A stretch of 55,103 nucleotides of DNA, taken from the NCBI GenBank assembly GCA_900548505.1, contig URKI01000008.1, positions 1 through 55,103 on the forward strand, written 5' to 3'. Origin of the DNA: an uncultured Oscillibacter sp. (GTDB lineage Bacteria; Bacillota; Clostridia; Oscillospirales; Oscillospiraceae). A model generated the notes under the pieces. It did no database searches and was not told the DNA's origin. It saw only the letters and a list, made by a program, of their open reading frames with translations. The position numbers and the translations under genes were made by a program. Positions within the stretch are counted from its first letter, which is position 1; each line of letters opens with the position of its first letter. Positions 39,607 through 47,407 of this stretch are shown here, one piece after another.

Positions 39607-40202
39607 AAGGGATTCTCGCGCGGCTGGACAAAAGGAAAGAGGTCCAGCGGCATCAATCCACCCGGCAGCTCATGGGGATTTCCAGCATCACCGATCATGG
39701 GGTGTCCACCCCTTACGGCGATTATACGTTTTTCTTGATCCGCCCGGATAACCTCTCCGTCCTCTCAGAAGATGCCATCCGGCAGCGGGTCGGCAATCTG
39801 GCAAACCTGATCAGCAATCGAGACGAGGTGACGCTTCTGGCACTGGACTCCCGTGCGTCCTTCCTGCGCAACAAGCTGTTCTATCAGGCCCGGCTGGAGG
39901 AGGAAACGGAACCGGCGATCTGTCGGCTGCTGCAGTTGGATCTGGAGCATCTGGACGAGATCCAGGCATCTTCTGCCTCCAAGCGGGAATTTGTGATCGC
40001 CCTGCGTGTGACGGAGAAAGAGGGCCATGATCCGGTGGTCCTGCATCAGATGGAAAAGAGCATTTCCAATGAGAATATCCCGGTCCGATTGGCGGAGCGG
40101 GAGGATATCAAGCGGCTGCTGTCGGTGTATTACCTGAATGATGCGGCGGTGACTGCTGTGGAGGATGTGGATGGTGAACAGGCGGTGATCATGCGTGGCT
40201 AA
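39603..40202 (+). CDS. Conserved conjugation protein between PrgI and VirB4
   Basis: The 199-aa soluble protein (MKGILARLDKRKEVQRHQST...) contains PYGDYTFFLIRPDNLSVLSE and ALDSRASFLRNKLFYQARLE. It resembles the N-terminal region of VirB4-type ATPases, as if that domain were encoded separately here. It overlaps prgI by 4 nt and virB4 by 8 nt. Probably a VirB4 partner; the exact role is unknown. Confidence 0.65.
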   Translation: MKGILARLDKRKEVQRHQSTRQLMGISSITDHGVSTPYGDYTFFLIRPDNLSVLSEDAIRQRVGNLANLISNRDEVTLLALDSRASFLRNKLFYQARLEEETEPAICRLLQLDLEHLDEIQASSASKREFVIALRVTEKEGHDPVVLHQMEKSISNENIPVRLAEREDIKRLLSVYYLNDAAVTAVEDVDGEQAVIMRG

Positions 40203-42075
40203 GAAAATACAGAAGAAAAAAAGAAAGGCCGCTACGAAAAGTCCGGCGCCCCGGCCGAAGGAGTTCCTGGATATGATCGCCCCCGCAGCTGTCAAATTCA
40301 ATACCGAGAACTATGTTTTCGGCACTACCTATCGCAGTACCATGGCCCTGAAAGGATACCCGCCCACCACGGAGAACCTGGCTCTCCTGTATCGCCTCAG
40401 TGAGATGAGCGGCGTCAATATCCGACTGACAGCCCGAAAGCTGGCAGATGGCGAGGAGGATGCTATCATCCAGGCCAGCAGCAACAAAAACCGGATGGAA
40501 CTGGGTGCCACCAAAATGAAGCAGAGTGTGGTGGCAGAGGCCACACTGGAAGATGTGCGAGGAATGCTGCTCAAGCAGCGCAATGAGCGGGAAGCGCTCT
40601 TATATTGTACCGTATTCGTGGAATTGGTCGCAAAGAGCATGGATGAGCTGCAATCCCTGAAAGGGACGGTTTCCTCCATGCTCAGCCGGAGCAGGCTGCA
40701 GGCAGATCCCTTGTTTCTCTGCCAGCTCAAGGGATTTCAGTCTGTCAATCCCGCAGGCCGGAATATGCTGGGGGCGTATGTGGAGCGGGTCCTTCCCGCA
40801 ACCAGCATCGCCAATCTCTATCCCATCAGCTATTCCGGCAAAGCGGACCCGCACGGATTCTACATTGGCCATGAGAAATATGGTTCCAACGTGTTCGTGG
40901 ACCTGGATCAAAAGGAGGACGACAAGACCAGCGGCAGCGCCTCGATCCTGGGTAACTCCGGCCAGGGCAAAACTTACCTGCTCCAGCTCCTGCTTTGCAA
41001 CGTGCTGGAGGCAGGGAAGAGAGTGATCTGTCTGGACTCTGAGCATGAGCTGGAAGATTTCTGTATGAATCTGGGCGGAAGCTATCTGGATCTTCTGAGC
41101 GGTCAGTACCGGATCAATCTGCTGGAACCCCGCCGCTGGGACGACGGGACGGGAGAGAATGACCCGGAGGCCCCGCCGGCATTCCGGGGAACGCTTCTGT
41201 CCCAGCATACCTCGTTCCTCCGTGACATTTTCCGGGTCTACAAGGACTTCGACACACCTCACATTGATACATTGGAGATCATGGTGGAGCGGCTTTACCA
41301 GAAGTGGGGGATCTCGGATGACACGGACTTCTCCCGACTGCGGCCCACGGACTACCCGATCCTTTCCGATTTGTATCAGCTCCTGGAGGATGCATACAAC
41401 CACTACGATGACAACGGTCCCCATCAGCTCTATACGGCGGAGATCCTCCGGGACCTGCTGCTGGGATTGCACTCCATGTGCAAGGGGGCGGACTCCCGGT
41501 TTTTTAACGGCCATACCAATATCCAGTCCGCCCGCTTTCTGCTGTTCGGCGTGAAGGCCCTGGATGATGTAGCTCAGAACCTGCGGGACACCATGCTGTT
41601 CAGCATCCTCTCATATATGTCCGGCCAGCTCCTGACTGCAGGCAATTCCGTGGCTACCATCGACGAGCTGTACCTGTGGCTCAACAATCCTACCGCCATC
41701 ACGTATATTCGCAATGCGCTGAAACGGGTGAGAAAGCGGGAGTCCGCCCTGATCCTCGCCACGCAAAATCTGGAGGACTTCGATCAGCCTGGGATTCGGG
41801 AGATGACCCGACCGCTGTTCGCCATTCCCACTCACCAGTTTTATTTCAATGCAGGCGTTGTGGATCAGCAATTCTATATACGGAATCTCCAGCTGCAGTC
41901 CTTTGAATATGAGATCATCAAAAATGCCAAGAGGGGAGAGTGTCTGTACCGCTGCGGCACGGACCGCCACATTCTGAAAGTGGTGGCGCCGGAGTACAAG
42001 GCAAGACTGTTCAAGAGGCAGGAGACAGGACAAAACCCGTCTCGAAACCAGCAGGAAGAGGCGGTGCCAAAATGA
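40195..42075 (+). CDS. virB4: VirB4-like conjugation ATPase
   Basis: The 626-aa protein has a Lys-rich start, an N-terminal VirB4/TraC-like domain (about 25-235) and a P-loop ATPase domain with Walker A GNSGQGKTY (253-261), ICLDSEHELEDF and the later Walker-B-like ATIDELYLWL, then LILATQNLEDF. It energises assembly and transport of the type IV channel on the cytosolic face. GTG 40195 overlaps the upstream gene by 8 nt. Length and motif order are complete. Confidence 0.93.
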   Translation: MAKKIQKKKRKAATKSPAPRPKEFLDMIAPAAVKFNTENYVFGTTYRSTMALKGYPPTTENLALLYRLSEMSGVNIRLTARKLADGEEDAIIQASSNKNRMELGATKMKQSVVAEATLEDVRGMLLKQRNEREALLYCTVFVELVAKSMDELQSLKGTVSSMLSRSRLQADPLFLCQLKGFQSVNPAGRNMLGAYVERVLPATSIANLYPISYSGKADPHGFYIGHEKYGSNVFVDLDQKEDDKTSGSASILGNSGQGKTYLLQLLLCNVLEAGKRVICLDSEHELEDFCMNLGGSYLDLLSGQYRINLLEPRRWDDGTGENDPEAPPAFRGTLLSQHTSFLRDIFRVYKDFDTPHIDTLEIMVERLYQKWGISDDTDFSRLRPTDYPILSDLYQLLEDAYNHYDDNGPHQLYTAEILRDLLLGLHSMCKGADSRFFNGHTNIQSARFLLFGVKALDDVAQNLRDTMLFSILSYMSGQLLTAGNSVATIDELYLWLNNPTAITYIRNALKRVRKRESALILATQNLEDFDQPGIREMTRPLFAIPTHQFYFNAGVVDQQFYIRNLQLQSFEYEIIKNAKRGECLYRCGTDRHILKVVAPEYKARLFKRQETGQNPSRNQQEEAVPK

Positions 42076-42914
42076 TTATCGTAGGCTATGGCGGGGGAAC
42101 AGACAGCACGGCGATGCTGGTTGGCCTGTGGCAGCGACGCATTCCCGTAGACCTGATCCTTTTTTCGGACCCCGGCGGGGAGCAGCCCCATACCTATTGG
42201 TATCTCCGGATCATGGATCATTGGCTCCGGACACATGGGATGCCGCCCATCACCCGAGTATGGTATCGGGACTGTCTTGGCCGGCGGCAGACTCTGGAGC
42301 AGGAGTGCCTGCGGTCAAGGTCGCTGCCGTCCATCGCGTATGGACACAAGAAGTGCTCACAAAAGTACAAGATCGCGCCTCAGGACAGGTTCTGCAATCA
42401 CTACCCTCCTTGCCTGGAAACATGGAGCCGCGGTGAGCGTGTGGTTAAGATGATCGGGTATGACGCTGGGGAAGCCCGACGGAGGGAGGGGGCCAGAGAG
42501 CATGACCTGGCTGATAAAAAGTATCAAAAGGAATATCCTTTGATGGAGTGGGGCTGGCACAGGGATGATTGTGTACAGGCCATCCAGGACGCAGGACTTC
42601 CCTTGCCGGGGAAGTCCTCTTGCTTTTTCTGCACCTCCATGAAAAAGCGGGAGATCCGGGCGCTCTACCATCAGTACCCGGACTTGCTGGAGCGAGCCTT
42701 GACGATGGAGGACAATGCCAGGCCAAGTCTCATCACAGTAAAAGGACTGGGCCGGGATTTCGCATGGCGGGACTTTATCGCATCCGATCAGGCGCAGCTG
42801 GCGCTGCCGGATGCCTTTGTTCCGGAGGAACGGCCCTGCTCCTGTGAAATGGAAGGAGGTGATTCTGGATGCCTGGCCCCGCTCTCCTTGCCGCAAAAGC
42901 AGCACTGCTCTTAA
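42072..42914 (+). CDS. PAPS-reductase-like PP-loop protein
   Basis: The 280-aa protein starts with a PP-loop GYGGGTDSTAML (residues 5-16) that binds ATP or an adenylated sulfate. Its cysteines are in GHKKCSQKYK and GKSSCFFCTSMKKREI, a CxxC layout like the phage and element PAPS-reductase-like proteins, and it lacks the ECG(I/L)H end of true PAPS reductases. It may adenylate or thiolate a substrate, DNA included, but no such activity is shown. It overlaps virB4 by 4 nt and the next gene by 46 nt, so it is locked into the secretion operon. Confidence 0.8.
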   Translation: MIIVGYGGGTDSTAMLVGLWQRRIPVDLILFSDPGGEQPHTYWYLRIMDHWLRTHGMPPITRVWYRDCLGRRQTLEQECLRSRSLPSIAYGHKKCSQKYKIAPQDRFCNHYPPCLETWSRGERVVKMIGYDAGEARRREGAREHDLADKKYQKEYPLMEWGWHRDDCVQAIQDAGLPLPGKSSCFFCTSMKKREIRALYHQYPDLLERALTMEDNARPSLITVKGLGRDFAWRDFIASDQAQLALPDAFVPEERPCSCEMEGGDSGCLAPLSLPQKQHCS

Positions 42915-44065
42915 GCGACGAACAGACCAGGAAACGGATCGGATACGCTGTTGCCGCAATCTTTGTTCCGCTGATTCTGGTGGTGGCATTCCTGCTGTCT
43001 CTGCTTTCCGGGACCACACAGCATAACAACGCTGTGGTGGATCTTGTGTTCAACGGAGGCCCCGTACCCACGACCATGAGCGCAGAGTATACCGCCCAGG
43101 TGCATGCCATGCAGGACTGCCTGGCTGCGCTGGACAGCGCAGTGGCAGAGGTCAACAGTCAAATGGAGTCCGGAACACTGGACGGTGCTATGATCAAAGC
43201 CACTTTTTTCTCTCTGTGTTTCGGCGGCGAGAACCCCCACCTGTCTGCGGGAGAAGCTCGCGCATTCGTGGATTGCTTTGTTCGGTATGAGACGCGGACC
43301 CGAACAGTGGCTTCCGGCTCGGATCCGAACACCGGGGAGACGATATACACAGAGGAAACATACACTGTGGCGATAGCTGTGGACTTGGATACCGCCTATG
43401 AAAATCTCGCGGATGCCGGATATCCGGTGACGGAGGATCTGGAGGCCAATGCCAGAGCTGTCTATGACCGGATCGCCTACGGCGCCGACGGTGACTACAC
43501 CGGCGAGATCGAGTATGGCGGGGCCAGGATGACGGAGCTGGATGTCTCCCGGTTCACGGACCCGAACACCAAGAATGCCGAGGATCTGGTGGCCTATGTG
43601 ACCCATGCATGGGAATCCGGCTGGGGCTATGTCTGGGGGACCTTCGGCCAGACGCTGACAGAGTCGCTCTTTGAGTCCAAGCTTCGACAGTACCCGGAGG
43701 GCGTGGGCAACTATGAGGAGTTCATTCGCTCCAACTGGTTGGGAGGCCGGACTGCGGACTGCGTGGGCCTGATCAAAGGGTATGGGTGGCTGGACGCGGA
43801 TGCGCTCACCATCCGATATGGGACAAACGGGATGCCGGACATCGGCGCGGATACCATGTACCGCAATGCGACAGTGAAAGGCAGCATTGACACCATCCCG
43901 GAGGTTCCGGGTCTCGCTGTATGGCACAGCGGACACATCGGCGTCTACATTGGCAATGGGCAGGTTATTGAGGCTATGGGTACCAAGTACGGTGTCGTCA
44001 AGACGCAGCTCAGCCAACGCAACTGGACTGCATGGTTGGAGATCCCATATATCAGCTATGACTGA
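42869..44065 (+). CDS. Membrane-anchored NlpC/P60-type peptidoglycan hydrolase (VirB1-like role)
   Basis: The 398-aa protein has one N-terminal membrane helix (about 25-48, IGYAVAAIFVPLILVVAFLL), a central extracellular domain (about 60-240) and a C-terminal NlpC/P60-like domain. The likely nucleophile is Cys298 (TADCVGLIKGYGW) and the catalytic His is in WHSGHIGVYIGNGQVIEAMG. It would open peptidoglycan for the mating channel. AAGGAGGTGAT is an excellent ribosome site inside the preceding gene. The central domain has a lysozyme-like position but no motif I can confirm. Confidence 0.85.
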   Translation: MPGPALLAAKAALLLSDEQTRKRIGYAVAAIFVPLILVVAFLLSLLSGTTQHNNAVVDLVFNGGPVPTTMSAEYTAQVHAMQDCLAALDSAVAEVNSQMESGTLDGAMIKATFFSLCFGGENPHLSAGEARAFVDCFVRYETRTRTVASGSDPNTGETIYTEETYTVAIAVDLDTAYENLADAGYPVTEDLEANARAVYDRIAYGADGDYTGEIEYGGARMTELDVSRFTDPNTKNAEDLVAYVTHAWESGWGYVWGTFGQTLTESLFESKLRQYPEGVGNYEEFIRSNWLGGRTADCVGLIKGYGWLDADALTIRYGTNGMPDIGADTMYRNATVKGSIDTIPEVPGLAVWHSGHIGVYIGNGQVIEAMGTKYGVVKTQLSQRNWTAWLEIPYISYD

Positions 44066-44087
44066 GGAAAGGAGCTGACGAGCAGAT

Positions 44088-44354
44088 ATGGAAAAGGTCA
44101 GTATCGAGCTGTCCTTCGAGGCGGACAAGCTGGAGGCATTGGAATACTGCCTGCAAAAGGAGCGGACTACAGTGAAAAAGAAGATGGCAGAGTCGCTACA
44201 GCAACTCTATGAGGAGAAGGTGCCGGAGGCAGTGCGGGAATATCTGGACCGGAAGAACACGCCAGCTTCCCGGCCCCGGCGTTCGCGTCCTCAAAAACAG
44301 ACTAGAAAGGAGGAAGCTCCCATTGAACCGGGAGCGGAACAGCATCATGAATGA
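44088..44354 (+). CDS. DUF6103-like small helical protein
   Basis: The 88-aa protein (MEKVSIELSFEADKLEALEY) has a strand followed by helices and the run LQQLYEEKVPEAVREYLDRK, the pattern of DUF6103-type proteins in conjugative elements. The C-terminus is a basic, Pro/Arg-rich tail. AGGAGCTGAC precedes the ATG. It overlaps the next gene by 8 nt. Confidence 0.7.
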   Translation: MEKVSIELSFEADKLEALEYCLQKERTTVKKKMAESLQQLYEEKVPEAVREYLDRKNTPASRPRRSRPQKQTRKEEAPIEPGAEQHHE

Positions 44355-44712
44355 AAATGAGATCACCGTATTGAAGGTGGAACCTGGCAAGGTACCTGAG
44401 CAGATCACCATTCCCAACACACTGAGAGCCATGCAGGAGCTGGTGGGCGGTCACATTGAGATCGTTGATTATCAGGGGGCATGCCTGGTGTGTAACGAGG
44501 AAGGGAAACTGCTGGGACTGGAGCCGAATCGAAGGGTCGGCCAGGACGTGATCGCGGGAACGTTCTTCCTGGCAAACCATGATCTGGAGGGTAATCTGTG
44601 CTCTTTGAGTCAGGAAGACCTTGCCCACTTCCAGCAGCAGTTTGCACAGCCTGAGACACTCACCCAGAAGGATGTGCAGAATGCATTCGGCTTCAAATTT
44701 TTCAGTATGTGA
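44347..44712 (+). CDS. DUF3846-like element protein
   Basis: The 121-aa protein (MNENEITVLKVEPGKVPEQI) has the DUF3846 pattern, with LRAMQELVGGHIEIVDYQGA, CLVCNEEGKLLGLEPNRRVG and DVIAGTFFLA. Many ICEs carry a DUF3846 gene; function is unknown. The ATG at 44347 overlaps the preceding gene by 8 nt; earlier in-frame codons would overlap it fully and are rejected. Confidence 0.78.
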   Translation: MNENEITVLKVEPGKVPEQITIPNTLRAMQELVGGHIEIVDYQGACLVCNEEGKLLGLEPNRRVGQDVIAGTFFLANHDLEGNLCSLSQEDLAHFQQQFAQPETLTQKDVQNAFGFKFFSM

Positions 44713-44733
44713 ATGACAAGAATGGAGGTATCC

Positions 44734-45495
44734 ATGGATCAATATGAATTTCGGCGGGAGCTTGATGCGGTGCTTCCGTCGCCTGATCCGCAGCTGGCGA
44801 AAAGGCTGATTGACTTTGCGGAGGAGAATAAGATCTATTTCTCTGAGACAGAGTACAAGGTCGTTTTCTATGAGGAATATCTGGCGAGCCTGCGGTTCGT
44901 TGCGAAAAATTTTGGGCAGGATACCCTGGCGAGTATCCCGAAGATGATCGACGAACAAAATATGATCCTGCCTGATGAAATGGTGGCCGCCGCGATTTGC
45001 GTACAGGGCGGCGTTCCGGTAGATCAGGTACAGCAGATGGCCTATGAGGGATGGCTCATGGGATTTTTTAATGCACGCAGGGTTGACAATGGAGTACTCA
45101 GCCCGCTGGCGGTCTGCTCGATTCGAGATCATGGCAGGGAGGAGAAATTCTGCACCACGTACTTCGGTTCCTTCTCTCCGGGCGATGCACTCCACCGCGC
45201 GGTGGAGTATGCAGGACAGCACGACACCACCACGGCCTATGCGCTGAAGAACCTCACGGCGGATTTGCGGGTGGATGTCGATGCGCCATCGGGAAGGAGA
45301 ATCCTGGACCAGCGCAGGCCGAGCTTGATCCGAGCAATGGAAAGTGCCTTTGCACAGTGTCCGGCGGTGGCAGCGAAGATCACCTTCGATACCGACCAAC
45401 GGGAAGTGACCGTAGACTACAACCCGCTCTGGCTGGAGCGGCAGAAGATGACCAGCCCGCGGATGGGCGGCATGGAGGGAGGAATGAAACGATGA
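44734..45495 (+). CDS. Element accessory protein with MGGMEGGMKR ending
   Basis: The 253-aa protein starts MDQYEFRRELDAVLPSPDPQ, after TGGAGGT at 44723. The first half is helical (AKRLIDFAEENKIYFSETEY); the rest contains SIRDHGREEKFCTTYFGSFS and DVDAPSGRRILDQRRPSL. No named domain is recognised. The tail TSPRMGGMEGGMKR has the methionine-rich ending; its last codons also supply GGAGG for the next gene, whose ATG overlaps the stop. Confidence 0.65.
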   Translation: MDQYEFRRELDAVLPSPDPQLAKRLIDFAEENKIYFSETEYKVVFYEEYLASLRFVAKNFGQDTLASIPKMIDEQNMILPDEMVAAAICVQGGVPVDQVQQMAYEGWLMGFFNARRVDNGVLSPLAVCSIRDHGREEKFCTTYFGSFSPGDALHRAVEYAGQHDTTTAYALKNLTADLRVDVDAPSGRRILDQRRPSLIRAMESAFAQCPAVAAKITFDTDQREVTVDYNPLWLERQKMTSPRMGGMEGGMKR

Positions 45496-46592
45496 GCGGG
45501 TCTGTGGAACTGGATCTCTGGCTGCATGAGTATGAGGTGGCGGCACTGAGCGACGCTCTCAAACAGCGGGGCATGACCGTCAGGGAGTATCTGCAGCAGC
45601 AGGTGAACAGAGCCTACGAGGAGATGGTCCCCTCTGATGTTCGGGCGCAGGTGGCGAACAGGGTCGGGGAGGAACAGGCGGCGCAGCTTGCGGAGCAGGA
45701 GGCGTCCAGACGTTTCGCTATCTTCCACATCAAAGAGCATGGCGAGGAGTTCCGATTCCTCACCAACCACGATATCGAGTTCCTGGACGCCGGCAGGCTC
45801 CTTAGAAACTATGTCCGGTCCATGCAGGACCGGCCCAGTCAAGGCAAGAGCTTTGCGTATTCGTTTCGGGAGCGCGTGGATTTGACCTCCGCTGAGTTCG
45901 ATGCATACGTGGATGAGCGGATCTCCAACTCTGGTCGGGTGACGGGTGCATTCGATATCGACCTGGATCAGGGGACCTTCTCCGCTGTACATATCGACAA
46001 CGGGTGGCAGACATACGCGGCCAAGGATGTGTGCAGCGCTGCCTACTTCGCGTTTCGTAAACACGAGCTGGTGGACAAAGAGCGGTGGCGGATCTTCCTG
46101 GACCGGCTGGACGGCAAGGAACTCAGGTGTGAGATGGAGCAGTGTAAGTCGGAGGAGCCGCAGGTGCTGTGCGGCAGCAGGCGGCTCAAACCCTTCGAGA
46201 TCTCGTTTGATGGAGAGATCAGCGAGTACGGTCACGCCCTGAATTTCTACATGCCGGTAGTGTTTGACCCGGACGCTGTGTTCGGGACAAGCGTGACGAG
46301 CGAGGAGAACGATGATTACGTGAACGTCTATGCGGAATACGATCTGCGGACCGGAGAGGTGTGTTCTGCATTGCAGGTGACGCTGTGCCGAGGCGACGGC
46401 TCCAGCGGAGACTACACATATCCGCTCACCGAGGATGAGCGAAGCTGGATGCTTCGGAAGATGGATGCGTACTGTCAGCAGGAGATGGAGATGCCGCTGG
46501 CGGATGTTCGAAAACAGTGGCAGGAGGAGATGGAGCAGGTTCAGTCGGCTCCCAAGCCCAAGGGGCCGGAGCTGAAGATGAAGGGCCTATGA
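45492..46592 (+). CDS. Element accessory protein with ELKMKGL ending
   Basis: The 366-aa protein starts MSGSVELDLWLHEYEVAALS, whose start resembles the DUF6103-like protein at 44088. It contains EFRFLTNHDIEFLDAGRLLR and FDIDLDQGTFSAVHIDNGW, and ends in WMLRKMDAYCQQEMEMPLAD and a Pro-Lys linker to GPELKMKGL. The next gene is 308 nt away, so this tail is not a ribosome site for it. Function unknown. Confidence 0.65.
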   Translation: MSGSVELDLWLHEYEVAALSDALKQRGMTVREYLQQQVNRAYEEMVPSDVRAQVANRVGEEQAAQLAEQEASRRFAIFHIKEHGEEFRFLTNHDIEFLDAGRLLRNYVRSMQDRPSQGKSFAYSFRERVDLTSAEFDAYVDERISNSGRVTGAFDIDLDQGTFSAVHIDNGWQTYAAKDVCSAAYFAFRKHELVDKERWRIFLDRLDGKELRCEMEQCKSEEPQVLCGSRRLKPFEISFDGEISEYGHALNFYMPVVFDPDAVFGTSVTSEENDDYVNVYAEYDLRTGEVCSALQVTLCRGDGSSGDYTYPLTEDERSWMLRKMDAYCQQEMEMPLADVRKQWQEEMEQVQSAPKPKGPELKMKGL

Positions 46593-46699
46593 TACTGGCC
46601 CTGTACGAGACGCCCCTTCTGCCCGATAGTCAGCCTTCCCCTTTCTGGGCCCTGTCAGGCTCTGTGTGGCCTCGAAAGTCCTGGGGTGGGGCGAGGGGA

Positions 46700-46845
46700 C
46701 ATGCAGGGCCTTGAGGCCCTGTTTGGGGCGGTTTTCGGGGGGATTGCCCCCCTGCGAGGTGGCCGAAAAAAAGGTACAAGATAAAGGGAGGTGGTCGCAA
46801 GCGCCCACCTCCCGCCCACAAAGCCCCGCAGTGCGGGGCTTTTTC
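46700..46845 (+). other. Candidate origin of transfer (cluster of inverted repeats)
   Basis: The 308-nt gap before the relaxase genes holds four hairpins in a row: CAGGGCC/GGCCCTG (46704-46721), GGGGGG/CCCCCC (46737-46752), GGGAGGTGG-T-CGC/GCG-C-CCACCTCCC (46786-46813, 12 bp with one mismatch and a 2-nt loop) and AGCCCCGCA/TGCGGGGCT with five T (46822-46844), the last a probable terminator. No gene is seen. Position and structure fit an oriT. CAAGCGCCCA at 46798-46807 resembles known nic cores with GCGCCC, but this is weak. Confidence 0.5.
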
Positions 46846-46900
46846 AGATTCCGGCCTGGGTGGTCGGAATTCGAAATTTACGAAGATTGAGGTGGTCGAA

Positions 46901-47407
46901 ATGAATAAAAAGACAGATGTTGCAAGGGATTCCGCTGTGTCGAAGAAAAATCAGACGGATGCGGCTGAGAATACCCGCGAAAACAAGATGAGAACGGCAA
47001 TTTGGCTGTCACCTGGGGTCGTTCGACGCATGGATGCATGGCTCCTGGAGGACAACTGCAAAACACGAAGTGAGTTCATCGAAAAGTCCCTACGGTTCTA
47101 CATGGGCTATCTGGCAACAGAGGACACCTCAGAGTTCCTGTCGCGTGCTCTGGTGGATACGCTTCGCGGAATCGTGGCCGACAACGAAAACCGTCTCCGC
47201 AGCTTGATCTTCAAGTGGTGTGTGGAACTCAACATGATGGGACACACCATCGCCGCGCACTTCCATACGGCTCCCATCGACCGGCGGGAACTACGCGGAT
47301 ATGCTGTGGATGAGGTCAAACGCACCAACGGGCAGATTAGTTTCGATGCAGCGCTGGATCAGCAACGCCGGTTAAAAGGTGATGAAGTGTGGCACGGATC
47401 GTATTGA
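46901..47407 (+). CDS. Ribbon-helix-helix relaxosome accessory protein (MobC-like)
   Basis: The 168-aa protein has a Lys/Asn-rich start and a ribbon-helix-helix at about 30-75 (RTAIWLSPGVVRRMDAWLLE...RSEFIEKSLRFYMGYLA), then a helical C-terminus (LRSLIFKWCVELNMMGHTIA). It lies between the candidate oriT and the relaxase, overlapping the latter by 19 nt, so it probably binds oriT and loads the relaxase. GAGGTGG is 6 nt before ATG 46901. Confidence 0.8.
   Translation: MNKKTDVARDSAVSKKNQTDAAENTRENKMRTAIWLSPGVVRRMDAWLLEDNCKTRSEFIEKSLRFYMGYLATEDTSEFLSRALVDTLRGIVADNENRLRSLIFKWCVELNMMGHTIAAHFHTAPIDRRELRGYAVDEVKRTNGQISFDAALDQQRRLKGDEVWHGSY

Noticed and set aside
42072..42914. Reading the PP-loop gene as a true assimilatory PAPS reductase
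   Set aside because: The conserved C-terminal ECGLH-type motif is missing and no sulfate-assimilation genes are nearby.
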